DNA of 64,000 bases from Chondrus crispus (taxonomy: Eukaryota; Rhodophyta; Florideophyceae; Gigartinales; Gigartinaceae). The stretch covers positions 123,632-187,631 of the forward strand of contig NW_005179077.1 in assembly GCF_000350225.1 (NCBI RefSeq), read 5' to 3'. The translations under genes and the position numbers were made by a program. How positions within the stretch are numbered: the first letter of the stretch is position 1; every line of letters starts with the position of its first letter. Of the stretch, positions 31,331 to 43,329 are shown piece after piece. The notes below the pieces were generated by a model. The model worked only from the letters and a program-made list of their open reading frames with translations, was not told the DNA's origin and did no database searches.

Positions 31331-32031
31331 GGATTGTAGGGCGGGAATACCTGGTAATCGTATCCAATCTGCTGCTGTATTTATCATATTATTTGTTACA
31401 AACAATGCTGTTATAGCACACAGTCAACACGTCGGCGCCGAATGTTTTCGACTGTGGACGTGTGCCGCGCCCTGTCCAACCAGGGCCACTTCCTCTGTCA
31501 GCAGAGGCCCAAGTTCGCCGCCCTCCTCCTACCACGAGTGCAGAACAATTCCGCCTGCTAAGACATCGCCCCACCATGCCTCGCCGTTAACCCTATGCTC
31601 GATTATTGTGACGAAATTTTATGCCCCTTTCGGGACATAAATCCCTAGCTCCTCCAATTCTGTGAGTTAAGAGACGGGATCATGCTCATTCGACAGGCAT
31701 TTACTTCCCGGTCACGAGAGTGTAAAGCATGTTCGGTGACGTGGATCCTTTGATGAATGGCGGAATATTAAACTTTTGTTTGTGGACCGCTTCGAACACT
31801 GGGTCAAAAGCATCACAAAAAGTATTCAAAGTCGTGCTCTACGTCTTCCTTTCCAATGGCAGTGTCTCATGAACGAACGAACAGTGCTCTCCGGAACAGC
31901 ACATTTGTAGACAAAATATTGAGCTCTCCGAATTGTAGTGCCCTTCATCACCCAGGGAGTGTACTTAGAAGGTACAACATCAACAATAGTCATCAAACTC
32001 ATCCTACAATGAAGGAAATTGTTTACGAGTT

Positions 32032-35000
32032 CTAAGTATCGCGCTGCCTAACACTACGTAAACTACGATCAAATGCCCGTTTCTCACTAGCAGTAGGTCT
32101 GCCTCTCTTTAAGGTGTCCTTCGAGTGCCAGTCTACCCAACACGCAGTGCATATAGCCTGCCGACACGCTCGACACCACTGTATTTGCCTTGAGCCCTTT
32201 CGCTTAATCTTGATCTTTCCGTCTTTCTCCCTCCGTAGTGACCAGGAACAAAGAACACAATAAGTGGAAGGTCCAGAGACCTTTTTGTGTGCTATTCTTC
32301 TGTTCAAGCGTCGGGCCTTGTGCGTCCCAATGTTATACCTTTCTGAAGCGTTTCTAGTAAACAGTGGTTTGATCCTTCCAGACTCGTTATCTCCATTCTC
32401 ATCAAGAAGACCTCCGTTCTACTTACTATACCTCTCAAACCACTCCCTGGCGAGCTCCCGAGCGAACGAGCCAAATGTAATGCATTGCGTCACTTTGTGA
32501 CGCAGTGCAGCGTAACCCTGCCCATATGATACTTCAGCATCCTCCAAACCGGGCAAAACTTGAGTTCTCCTTGCCACGTGAAGTCTGTATGCAACTGCAG
32601 CATTATTAATCTGCATAGACAGAAGACGTGCTATGATAGAAACCACCGGGTGCTCGCTCATGTTGCTTCTAGCTCGAGTTCTCAAATATCTGGATATCAC
32701 ATCTACTCCACCCTTCAGATTGTTCCAGTATACTGCTGGCGTCAGCCTTATCATCCTGGAGGGTGGAATAGGCTCCCTTCGACGTAGCACTTCTCCTCTT
32801 ATGGCTTGGCTGAGGCCGTAGTATGATGCAAAGCCGTATAGATCGGACGCGTGTGACGTCTTGAGCATAACATCGTACTCTTTCGGTATGCTTTCCGTGG
32901 GTTCTCCAATCCACTGGAAGGCAGCCACTCGGACACAATCCATGGTGAAAGTATAGCAGTGTCTGAATGTCTCCGAGAATGACACCATACAAACGTACAG
33001 TATACGACCGTCTGTAATAGAGCCACCTGTTCCGACCACATACATGACCTTGTTGATTGCTAGCGTGGCCGCATGGTGTAGAACCTGGCTTCTATATTGT
33101 ACAGTAGGCACCAGCGTTCTGAACAATTCAGTAGACTGGGCGTTGACGCCCACGTTTTCCAGAGCAACCACAGAGCCATATATTCCAGCGAGTTCTTTTG
33201 CATTCTCAATGGTCCTGATCGACGTCATAGTTTTAACCTCTACTACATAGACGTCATGATCCCCTTCCTCATCCTCGGCAGACAGCAATGCGTCAGGGCT
33301 GTCGGCCAACATCGGGCATCGACGGTTCTCTAGAAGTCCTGTGCACCGGACGTGTTTAACCTCGCAGGCAAAGGTTTCATCCCATTGAAAATTGGGTGAG
33401 CCTAGTCGACACCTATACGCTCCGCCACAGTTCTTTAGAAACGCCGGTAGTGCCTCAACAATGTTGTTTTCATTGCGAGTTCCTTCTCGCATTCCAGTTG
33501 TCGCGACAAGGGGCTTCATCACCCATGCTTCAAGTGGCGCCTCTCGAAGGGCATTGCACACACGCTGCGCAGCAGCATGACTGCGCTGTTCTGCACTGCC
33601 GTCGTCATCATTCAGTTCGGAGTCCAGCTCAACTAAATTACTGGCTATGTCGGCCTTCAGCTGGTTCACAGCAGCGACGAGCTCGGACTTCGGGACCCGT
33701 AGCTCCAGTCCCCTGTCAAAAGTGGACAACATCTGCTGCAATTCAGCCTTCGTGGTTGATGCAATGCGGGAGGGGGTCATTTCTGCTAGTCGGGTTGCTA
33801 CTGTGCGGCGTGTTGAAGGATTGGGCCGGTCGGTCAGATTCATACCCAGGACCCAGGCAATTTGGTCCCACTTGTCCATGAGTAGTAACCGCACGTCGCC
33901 CTCGTCGTCACTGAGCGCTTGCACGCCTTCGACGATTGTTCTGCCGCGAAGCAGGGCAGCGAGACCTCTCATAGAAGCGACATAGTCCCGCACTACAGCG
34001 GCAACAAACCCGTGCCCAGTCCTCGACGTGAATCTAAATGCACGCAGAAGGAACCAAACCGGGTCCTCTGACTGCAAATAGGTTAGCGGTGTGACGCAGG
34101 CCAACACTTGTTCTACGCGGCTCTTACCGCTCGCTGGTGGCACCACTTGAACTTGGGACCTCGTGTGTCGTCTACTGTCCCATTCGCTTGTTGGGGGAAC
34201 GTCATGAACAATCATTGCCGAGTCCAGTTTCCTAGTAGCCGCTTCCTCCCGATACTTGTCGCGGAAGACGATAGTGAGGCATCTCGAAGGGAATAAAGAC
34301 GCGTTGTTGTGAACAAGGGCGGCTACACGCCCAGAGCAACTTTCGCGATAGACGCAGGCCTCAACGCCCCGGGCCGCGGGGGTTCGACTACTACCGTTCT
34401 TATATCTTGACGTGTACACGGCCCGACAGCCGTTCTCCGACACCACCATACCTTTATGGCGACGGGAAATCGGGCCGTCACCGAAAACATAGGGATACCA
34501 CAAGTCTCTCTTGTGCGTGCCTAGAAGGCTAGCACCGAGAACCTCAGACACAAAATGAATTGTCTCTTGAGAATTGTATCCTCTGTCTGCCGCAAATATG
34601 GCGTCAGGCATAGGACGTAGAGCCCCTGTAGTAGATACCCCTTGCAGAAGCTGAGCCAATCTCTCCCACGTATGCAATAGCTTCTCGCCGCTACGCGAAA
34701 AGTGACATGCCAGGAAGAAGGGATTTAGAGCACTGCATAATGCGTTCCCAACAGGCCCGAGTCCTTTCTTCGGGTTGTTTAGTTGCTTTAAGTAGGTGAG
34801 ATCGACTACTGCTCGCGACGCCATTCTCAGATGGTCGTCGTCGAGAGATAGTACGGTAGCGTTGGGAACATAGAGAAATTCTCTGTTAATCGCCGCAGTC
34901 TCCGCTTCGACCTCTGCAATGAGAGTCGTAGCCCTATTCGCTGTGCGAGACCAGCCCGTAGCAGACATGTCGTAGGTGCTTCTTTTTTCCTTTGTGCCGC

Positions 35001-35436
35001 AAAGGGCACCCCACACCGAGTGGTATCTATCAGCTTTGATTCCCATTTGAAAGAAGAAGTCACCTTTAGAAACGTCACAAAGTGTGCTTGCTGATTCCCC
35101 ATAAGCGGCACAAAGGACATGCAAGATAAGTAGACCCAACAGCTCTTCTTTCGTCGTGCCTGCCTTCCCCTGTTGGTACAAAACTCGATTTGCACCGTAT
35201 CGTAACTTCTCCAACAAACAGTCGGAAACGAATGTCTGCACGCAGCTCAATGGCGTCAAGTTCACTTCCTCGTTGCGTTCATCAAATTCTTCCACGGTCC
35301 TAGTCTCCACATCCGCAATAACCTTGTCCAGCACTTCGTTAGCCTCCATAACGAAACGCTTCTCTAGCGTTTCATTCACGTCATCCAACCTGACAGAGAT
35401 CTCTCCAAACGAATTGTCGTACTGCCAGGTGTCCAT
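32032..35436 (-). pseudogene. piggyBac transposase with inserted PD-(D/E)XK nuclease domain, one internal TAG
   Basis: The ATG at 35,436 opens 1,005 codons to a TAG at 32,419-32,421, after which the same frame continues to 32,032. The DDE fold of DDE_Tnp_1_7 is recognised by Asp candidates in VLSLDDDHLR (about residue 200), AIFAADRGYNS (284) and NNLKGGVD (912). Between the second and third lies a nuclease-like module at about 620-830: GTRNENNIVEA, then DSPDALL (Asp 715) and YVVEVKT (Glu 733, Lys 735), the pattern of YqaJ-type PD-(D/E)XK nucleases. After the TAG comes the C-terminal Cys/His zinc-binding domain (YCVLC, WCRACRQAICTACWVDWH) that binds the ends in piggyBac proteins. The stop separates it from the core. 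Confidence 0.8.
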
Positions 35437-36245
35437 CCCCCCGTCCTCTGCGCTTGCGCACGCGCTTCTATCTCTTCAGGCGTAACAGTGGCCCGAAGAG
35501 ATAAATTGTCTTCCTCTTGGACGTCCTCCCAGGGACCAACCGCAAAACGTTCATCGTCGAAATCGTAATAGATGCGACTATCGAGATCTTCACAAAGGGA
35601 AGCGCCAGACTCTCCCCCGGTGGCGCAAAACGTAGCCATGTACGATGAACGGCCTAGCTCGTGCACTTCCTGACGCGACACAGTAGTTTCAAACTCTTCG
35701 AGCTCAACGAACGGCGCACTGCTAGCTTGAGAAGATGCGGAACTTGAACCGGGTAGAAAGAGCTCTTCAGAGGAGGAGAACTGCAAGTCTGAGTTGGGAG
35801 ATTCGTGAACAAAAGCCTCTGCAGGCAAAACAACTGGGGGCGCCTGGCCACTTCTCAGAGGCGTGTTCTGAAAGTTGGAATCGTCCAATGGTAGACTGGC
35901 AGAGCTTCGATGGCATTCTGTGGTCTGAACAGGCGCACGAGGGGAAACATTTGGCGATATGTGGTCAGTTGACACGCCTTCATCGACAATAATATCTCCA
36001 ACGCCTCCCGAGCTGTCCAGAACACCTTCTTCGGATCGCGAAGCAGTGCTACTCGTATCGTAGAGGTCTACAAGCCCCAGTTGGTTTTCGGGGTAGTGCT
36101 GCTGAGCCGTAATCGTTGGCTGAGACTCTGGAGGAATAGCATCACCAGCGGCAGCCTGTATGTCCTCAGTATCTCTCCTTCCGACTCCCCGGAATAATCG
36201 GGGATTGGGGCTATGTTCATCATAGCTGATATGTCTCTTGGGCAT
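35376..36245 (-). CDS. N-terminal acidic region of the piggyBac transposase, other frame
   Basis: From ATG 36,245 a 289-codon frame encodes a low-complexity, Ser/Glu/Asp-rich, probably disordered region (for example SSSEELFLPGSSSASSQASS). It overlaps the start of the catalytic frame. The two meet at a run of six G near 35,440: one frame reads RTGGW and the other starts MDTWQYDNSF, so a single-base change or slippage in the run would join them. Acidic disordered N-termini are usual in piggyBac proteins, which supports one original gene. Whether the shift is mutation, sequencing error or programmed cannot be told. Confidence 0.6.
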   Translation of the reverse strand: MPKRHISYDEHSPNPRLFRGVGRRDTEDIQAAAGDAIPPESQPTITAQQHYPENQLGLVDLYDTSSTASRSEEGVLDSSGGVGDIIVDEGVSTDHISPNVSPRAPVQTTECHRSSASLPLDDSNFQNTPLRSGQAPPVVLPAEAFVHESPNSDLQFSSSEELFLPGSSSASSQASSAPFVELEEFETTVSRQEVHELGRSSYMATFCATGGESGASLCEDLDSRIYYDFDDERFAVGPWEDVQEEDNLSLRATVTPEEIEARAQAQRTGGWTPGSTTIRLERSLSGWMT

Positions 36246-36836
36246 AACATATGCTGAAAGAAGCTGCTCCTGGAAAGCGGGCCTGAAATGGTCTCAGGGG
36301 CGGTTTTGGGACATAAAACTGAAGAGATGTGAGAGAAGGGGTACTTTTTGAGATGACGAGCACGTTTTTTGAAGAGATATGCGACCTGGTGTGGAACAGT
36401 CACCTCTCACGTCTCAAACAGGCATCACAAAAAGAGAGAATTTGATCATTTTTGTGAGGTTGGAGACGATTGAGCGACACGCTCCAACCCACCGTCACAA
36501 TCAGTATCTCATCTCTTAAACCAATCACAGTTTGAGTGTGAATTTGGTGACGGTGTAAGCACACTGCATCTATTTATGGCACTGGTCCAACCTGTAGAGG
36601 GTGAGTCACCGCAAAATGTCCCAAAACGTCACAAACTATTGTGACGCCCGAAATCGTCACAAACCGGAGCATAGGGTTAAAGCCTCGAAACTCGGGTCCC
36701 CTCATTGTTACAGTGATCTCTCGATAAGCGGAACCAGCACGGGAGAACCCCTCCGGTTCCGCTTAAAGATGGGTTCCGCTTATCAAAGTATATCATACCG
36801 AGCACTGTTCACCAATCATTTCACATCTTCATAAAT

Positions 36837-37688
36837 TTATTTAAAAAAGCTATCGATGGTCGTTTGCTGCATAGACTGCGTACAGTACTGACGTACCGCG
36901 GCCTGCATTTTGCGCACAGTCCGCAGAAAATCTGCACCTCCCTCACCCGTACTTTCTGCGATGCGCTTTGTTAAAGCTAGCGCCCTGAGCTGCTCCTTTC
37001 CGCACGGCAGTTCGGCACAGCCATCCACACTTTCGTCACTGCTACTCTCTTTTTCTCTGCTGACCACGTCAGCAATATTTTCATCTCTCCAAAGCTCTGT
37101 GCATTCGTCCTCACCCTCAGCATTAAGTAAATTTGCAATAGAAATACGTCTTCCTACGGGCGCTAATTCCTCCATTTGCCGCTCAACCTCTTGCACCAAG
37201 CCACTTTCGTCTCCCACTAGATCAATCATAGGCTCGGCCTCAATTAACCATGTGTGACGCCAGCAATTTGCAATAACATCTGACGGCAGATCCTCCCAAT
37301 ACATCTTAAACCATCGCATAGCCGTTAGAACGTTAACTTTGTAGATTTGTTTTGCTTTTGTATCAATGTTGTCTAGTGCACGATCAATTTGCCGGCGCCA
37401 GTATCGAATTTTTAAAGCCGCAATTATGCTTGCATCAAGAGGTTGGATTTTAGAGGTGCAATTTGGGGGGCAATAACACGACCCTCACATTACGGAGAGG
37501 TGGCAAGTTAGCCTCACTCACATGCGGGGAGTAATTGTCAATAAAAAGCAGAACACTCCTCCCCGGCGTTTTGGAGACATACACCTAAAACCGCAGTAGC
37601 CAATCATTAAATAATTTGGCAGTCATCCAAGCCTTCTTATTGGAGTAATAATCGAAGCCAAGCTCCGCAGCAGATTTTTTGTTAAAAG
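36837..37688 (-). pseudogene. Tigger transposase, C-terminal part (left of copy B)
   Basis: Directly beside the insertion the minus strand reads KKSAAELGFDYYSNKKAWMT, then after a TAG the second catalytic Asp in LLFIDNYSPHVSEA, then, after a one-base shift in a C/A run near 37,470, the third in TSKIQPLDASII. The frame then stays open to 36,837, with WRHTWLIEAEPMIDL and a long acidic tail. The last residues QTTIDSFFK fit the PCNA-interaction consensus (Q-x-x-I/L/M-x-x-F/Y-F/Y), a feature known from pogo transposase. The DDE_1 family cuts the element out and rejoins it at TA. One stop and one shift make this copy inactive even without copy B. Confidence 0.85.
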
Positions 37689-38364
37689 TGTAGTATAACG
37701 ACCGGCGAGCGCGCAGGGAGGTTATTAACCATGCGGCCGTGCACGGTGCACACGTGGGCGGGTGTGCCCACGTGTGGGGAGCGCGCGCGTTGACCGATCG
37801 GCCGTGGCGTGGCGCACGTGTACAGTAGCACACGTGTCATCCGTGCGGCAGTCTACGCGTGTTACGTGTGCGCGTTAGCACACGTGTCGTCCGTGCAGTA
37901 GTCTGTAAGCAAAACGAGTGTACATTAGTGCACACGTGTAGTAGAAGCGCCCGTGCGGTAGTAGTAATTATGGCGCTACCTTTTTAATTGTGTACAGTAC
38001 CCGGCACGCACTAGGCGGCAGGTACTGTACTACTGTATACTGGGACAGGTGTTCGAGGCGTCCCTCTGAAGGGTTAAGACCTGACACCCGTCCCCACCAG
38101 TAAACTGAGGTAAGCTCGCCCCCGTCTCTTTCGCGCCTATATACGTCCGTTTCGGTTGTCTATCGCGCGCGCTGGCTTCTAACCCGTTACCGGTCGCTCC
38201 CGTTCACGCACCACGGGGCGACTGCGCGTAACCGGCCAGTGAGCCACTCTCTTTTCGCGAGCTCTTCCGATCGGTTCAATTAGCGCGTCGCGTCCACGCC
38301 GCGTGCTCCCTCGCTATAGCCTCCGCCTCTCACCCAACCCAGGGCGGAGAGGAGTTATCCCACA
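37689..38364 (+). repeat. Copy B: 5' LTR
   Basis: Starts TGTAGTATAACGACC and ends TTATCCCACA. It contains three CCGTGCGGYAGT-type words beside CACACGTGT (CACGTG cores), TACTGTAC palindromes, and a TATATA box (CGCCTATATACG) at about 38,136-38,147 that is a likely promoter. Nearly identical to the 3' LTR. Confidence 0.93.
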
Positions 38365-38393
38365 TTTTGTTACTCTTGTGGAGGGGATAACTC
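38352..38393 (+). promoter_or_regulatory. Copy B: LTR-end/primer-binding hairpin
   Basis: GAGTTATCCC at the LTR end pairs with GGGATAACTC downstream, with ACA/TGT pairing nearer the loop. The loop holds the presumed primer-binding site, which here reads TTGTTACTC instead of the TTGGTACTC of copies A and C. This one change may weaken tRNA priming. Confidence 0.6.
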
Positions 38394-38493
38394 TTGAGGT
38401 TGAGCCGCACGCGTAGTCGCTCGATCCCGTGCAGATCCGTACGGACGGAAAAGGTTGAGAAATCACCGCGTCGATCGCGCAGCGTATTCGACG

Positions 38494-40984
38494 ATGAACC
38501 GACCGGATCAAGGGGAAGACTCCGCCTCTGGGCGTCTGAGCACCCGCAGTGGCAGTGGTGCACGGCGCCCCCGGGTGGAGAATCCGGAAGCCCTGCTGCC
38601 ACCGCCACCGCGACCGGGCTGCACGCGAGCGTCCGCATCGGATGTTACGCCGGCCGTGTCGGCAGGCACTGAGAATCGCGTCCGAGGGATGGTCGACGCC
38701 ATTCAGCCGCGCATCCAGGCCTGGGTCGAGGAGTTCCTCGCTACGGAACTCCCCCAGGTAGCGCGCGTATGCCTCGACCGAACGGTGCCCGCGCTCGTGG
38801 ACGCACACGTACGCAGCGCGATACCACCGCTTTTGGACGAACTTCTACCCGCTCAAGTCCAATGCGAAGTGGTGACCGCGCTCACCACTGTGGATGAAGA
38901 ATCCCCGTCCGGCACGGCTCTAAAGGGAGCGATCAGCTCCGCCGTGGCCAATCGTCTGGCCACGACCTTTCCCGCCGAAGCAGGAGTCGACGAGCGCGCG
39001 CAGCGCGACTCAACCGCTCCGGACTCTACGCTACCGCACGCTGACCCGATCGGTGCCGCACCCGGGATCGGTACAATGGCCCCTCACCCGGAGGGTAAGA
39101 CCATTTACCTCCCACCAATTTATGGTGCTACAGGAGGGCCCACAGAAAATGGCCCTCCCGTACTCGCCGATACGGCTGGCCCCCGCGGGACAGAAAACCG
39201 CCTGCGGCGCTTTGCGACAGAAAAGCGACAGCCGTATCGGTCGAGCCGAGGAAGCGCACCCGGCGCTCAAGGCTACACCTCGGAGGGTACAAAAACCCCC
39301 TCCGAGGAAGAAGACACAAGACGTCGCCACAGGGGGACGCGCAAGAACCGCGACGGACGCTACACGCGATACCGCGATGCCGGAGGGGTCGGTTACCCCT
39401 CCGATGATAACCGCGAAGGACGCTATACGCGATACCGCGATGCCGGAGGAGGTGGATACCCCTCTGATGACGAGGACATCGAGTCGGACGGATCCCGCAG
39501 AAGCAACCGAAGAGGTCGCAATGCGCGCGATCGACGTCGGTTCCGGGCGAGAAGACTCCGACCTGGACGGCTACAGTAGCCCCGGCGGAGAAGGAGACCG
39601 CCATTGCAGGGGCAGAGACCGCCGCTCTGCCCCGAGGCGGGATCCGAAACGGTTGCTAGTGATCAGGCCGCTGAACGACCTGTTCACCAAGGCCGTCGAC
39701 TACCGCACGTATAGGCTGGAAAATCGCAGCGCGCGCTACGACGCAAGTACCGCGCGGCGAGTTAACCGTTATGGGAAGAAGTTGGACGTCCAGCTGAAAA
39801 CCCACACGTTCGGTGGTCAAGATCCCATCGCGGTGCTAGGGTTTCTCGCGCGCTTCAAGATGGCCTGCGAGCACAATGGGGTCAGCGAAGGCGCGGCCGT
39901 ATGGTGTTTCCAGTTCTATTTGGCTGGGCAGGCTCACGCCTTGCTCCAGTCCAGGCTACACGGGAACACCATGGCGGTCGATGCGGAGCAGCGCGATATG
40001 CTCGAAACCTACGCGGAAGTTGTTAACTTTTTATTGCGCACGTACGCGACTGACGAAGTTATTTCCGAAGCGGTCGGTGATGTCACCTCCTTCCGTCAGA
40101 GCTCTAATATGACGGAGGAGGTGTACAGTAACCAGTTGTGGGACAAGGCGTTACGCTGCGGAACCGTATTTTCGGACAGGCGCTTGAAGTCCCTTTTCGT
40201 TGAGGGACTTCTGCCAGCGACGTGCGCGCAGGTGCGGAACTATCTCGAGACGCACCCGGGCGTGGACTACCAAGCGGTAGCACGCTACGCGCAAGCGATA
40301 GGCGAGACGCACCGCTGGGCTCGAAGACAGGCCACCTCGCTCGCGTCGCCTCAAGCACCGTCCGATTCGGTGAGAAGGTTCACGCGCAACGCACGGACAA
40401 GGCCCGTGCTGTCGGTCGAGTCCCTGTCTGAACTCCCGACAGCGTGCGGAACCGAAAGGGAGGAGATACTGGCGGTGACGGAACAGTCGGCGACGCCGAG
40501 CTCGCTTAGCTCGCCGCCGACTAGCTACCATCCGTCACCTGCCTCGTCCCCGAAAGGCGCACCGATGGCGCCCGCCCAACACGGTGACGCGCGCGCACAT
40601 CCGTACGGAAGGCCAGTACAGAACCAGCGGGTCCGGTTCTTCAACAAAGAATTACCCGGACCCCCGCCGTGCCGGTTCTGTCTGGACCTGACCCACCGAC
40701 AGGAGCAATGTCCTGTGGTGGCGAATAGCGCGCTGCGTTCGAAGCTTTTGCAGGCCGGGGAGGCCAATTATCAAAAGCTCCGGATCCGTCAAGGTCTTCG
40801 CTCAGGTTCGCTGTTCGAGCGCCAACCGCCCACCGCGTGGCGAAATTCGCGTGCGCAGGCTCCCACGGGCATCAACGTGGTCGAGCTGCGCGAGACCGTC
40901 CAATTGGAAGAACCCGCGTTACCGCTGACGGACGAGGGGCTCGAGGACGTTGGGTTGACGGGGGAAGCCGGGGAGGACGCGTAG
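38494..40984 (+). pseudogene. Copy B: gag with one extra base
   Basis: ATG 38,494 (MNRPDQGEDS) begins an N-terminal Pro/Arg-rich domain, a helix ELPQVARVCLDRT, the PHPEGKTIYLPP block and an Arg/Asp-rich region with GRYTRYRDAGG repeats. An extra G in GGG at 39,545-39,547 shifts the frame relative to copies A and C. The capsid part then reads VIRPLNDLFTKAVDYRTYRL to the zinc knuckle CRFCLDLTHRQEQC (CX2CX4HX4C, intact here) and stops at TAG 40,982. The last 148 bases overlap the start of pol in the -1 frame. Confidence 0.88.
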
Positions 40985-43329
40985 AGGCGTCGACGATCGT
41001 CCCCGTGCCAAGCCTCAATACACAAGGCACCCCGTCGACCGCTTCGGTACGCGCGCAATCGCAGAGCCCAACGGACGAAACGGCAATTTGCTTCTTCAAG
41101 AAGCAAAATTATAGGGTCACCGCAATGGTCGGACAACAACGCGCGATGATGCGCGCCATCACGCCGGTTCTAGATTCGGGCGCCGGCCCGAATCTAATCC
41201 ACCTACGCTGTGTGGCAGAACCGTGGCGCGCTGCCATCCAGTCCGCGCGGAGCCCGCCGCTCATCGACGCTTCGAATAGGTCGATGAAGGCCTTCGGCGA
41301 GCTCAAGCTGTACGTCCGGATTGGTGAGTTCGTCGCTCGCGTACCGTTCTTGGTCGTCACCAACCTTGCGGTGGACTGTATCCTCGGAACCACGTTCCTG
41401 AATCGCCACGTGAAGGCGATCCTGCTACCGCAGAGGAAGGTTCTGTTCCATCATGCGCCGTCCGTAGCGCTGACGGGAGTCACACCCTCGAGGCACGACC
41501 GCAAGATGGCTTCGAGGGGACCGTCGCAGCAGCTCCCGCAGGAGGAAAATTCGGCCGACCGGAAGCGCGCGCAGTTCCCGACGAACGTACCGTCACGGAA
41601 AATTCGCGTGGTCAAGGGGGTCACGATACCCCCGATGACCCAAGCGATGGTACTCGTCGCAACACCGGTTGGGGGGCTTTGCTTCCTGCAAAACCACCCC
41701 AAAACGGCGCATAAGAATTTATGCCTGATGGCCGAGGGGGTCATAGACCTCCTCCCAGGCGAGCCGTTTACGGTGCTCGTTAGCAACTTCGGAAGCTGCG
41801 CGGCCCACGTCCCCAAGCATACCGTTGTTGGTCTCGCGTTGCCTTCCCCCACACACATCCTGACACTTGGCGTGCCGGTCCCCGGAGAGGCCGACGCTAA
41901 GAAAGGGGGAGGGAACCAAAATAATTCCTCGACCGCTACGGAGGAACAGGCACGACGCGAACAACCAGTTACGGACGATGGCAGAAGAAAATCCTCCGCC
42001 GCTACGGAAGAATACGCGCGTCGCAAAGAATCCGCTACGGACGAAGGCAGGATTAATTCCTCGCCCGCGGAGGAATGTGCGCGACGAGAAGGACCCGTTA
42101 CGGACGATGGCAGAATTAAATCCACCACCGCTACGGGAGGAGGCGCGCGACGCGAAGAACCGGAAACGGACGACGCCCACAGTGGCAATCCCGCTAACGC
42201 GGATGAGCGGACCGATACGGACGCAGAGAAGACCCGCTCGTGGGAAGAAGGCGTCCATATTGGTGCAGAAGACAGTACCGTCCGGTCGGAAATTATGGCC
42301 ATCCTGTCCGAGTTCAAGGACATGTGGTCCGGCCACTTGGGTAAGATCGATGCTACGAAGCATCGCATCGAGCTGAAGCCCGGCGCAAAGCCGATCTACC
42401 AAGCACCCTACCGAGCCGGACCCATCGCGCGCGAGAAGGAGAAGAAGGAAATCGACCGCATGCTGCGTGCGGGAGTCATCGAACCGACATCGGCCGAGTG
42501 GGCGAGCCCCGTGGTCTTCGTCCCTAAAAAGGACGGGACCATGTGGTTCTGCGTGGACTATCGCAAGCTAAACGCCGTTACGGTTCGCGACTCCTACCCA
42601 CTACCGCGCATGGACGAATGTATCGACTCGCTCGGCGATGCCACTGTCTTTACCACGCTAGACTGTAATAGCGGGTATTGGCCGGTGGAGATCGCCGAGG
42701 AGGACCGCAACAAAACTACGTTCGCATCGCATTCGGGCCTCTACCGCTTCCTACGCATGCCGTTCGGTCTCAAAAACGCGCCCGCGACATTTCAACGAGC
42801 GGTCGACATCATCCTGTCCCGCGTGAAATGGGAGACCGCGCTGGTCTACCTCGATGACGTCATCGTCTACTCGCGAACCGCTACGGAACATATGGCACAC
42901 GTGCGCGAGGTACTACGGCTTCTACATACTGCGGGCGTGTCGCTAATATTGGCAAAGTGCGCGTTTTTCGACACCTCCGTAACCTATCTCGGGCACGTCA
43001 TTCGTCCGGGACGGTTGGAGGTGAAGCGACGCAACGTCATCGCGATCGAGCGCGCGCGCGCGCCTACGAACCAAACGGAACTGCGATCCTTTCTCGGGAT
43101 GTGCAACGTTTACCGACGGTTTGTGCAAGGATTCGCGAAGATCGCCGCGCCGCTGAATAAGAAGACCGGCAAGAATCAGCCCTACGAGTTCGAGGTCTTA
43201 ACCGATGCGGAACACGCGGCGTTTGAGAAATTGAAGCGGCGCCTCGTGTGGCCGCCAATCCTCGCGCTGCCCCGCTACGGACGGAAATATACGCTGGACA
43301 CCGATGCGTGCGGACACCAAGTGGGTTGA
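40837..43329 (+). pseudogene. Copy B: protease, reverse transcriptase and start of RNase H
   Basis: Pol is in the -1 frame relative to gag, as in copy A, so -1 frameshifting is likely; I could not identify a convincing slippery heptamer. The protease motif VLDSGAGPNLI (Ser codon at 41,176-41,178) is intact. After a charged repetitive linker comes RT with PKKDGTMWFCVDYRKLN, TTLDCNSGYW, RMPFGLKNAPATFQRAV and VYLDDVIVYS, and a thumb/connection. RNase H begins TLDTDACGHQVG and stops at TGA 43,327-43,329, where copy A has TGC (Cys). The frame reopens at once. Confidence 0.92.

Larger units (their letters stand above)
31591..36676 (-). mobile_element. Complete piggyBac-superfamily transposon
   Basis: The ends are CCCTATGCTC at the left and GAGCATAGGG at the right, an inverted repeat flanked on both sides by TTAA (31,587-31,590 and 36,677-36,680), the piggyBac target. 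TGTGACG-type words recur inside both ends. The 5,086-bp element carries one transposase gene on the minus strand in two frames. Its right end lies 34 bases from the left end of the Tigger element. Both termini and the target duplication are intact, so it was inserted relatively recently. Confidence 0.9.

Noticed and set aside
38365-38400. Naming the primer tRNA of the gypsy family
   Set aside because: TGGTACTCTTGTGG could match a tRNA 3' end, but I cannot tell which, and the tRNA-Arg in this window does not match.
40900-40984. A -1 slippery site at ACGGGGGAAGCC near the gag end
   Set aside because: It does not fit X-XXY-YYZ and no downstream pseudoknot was evident.
41451-42402. Long antisense ORFs over pol (also 16,355-17,306 in copy A)
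   Set aside because: Shadows of the protease-RT linker repeats. They follow the sense codon periodicity.
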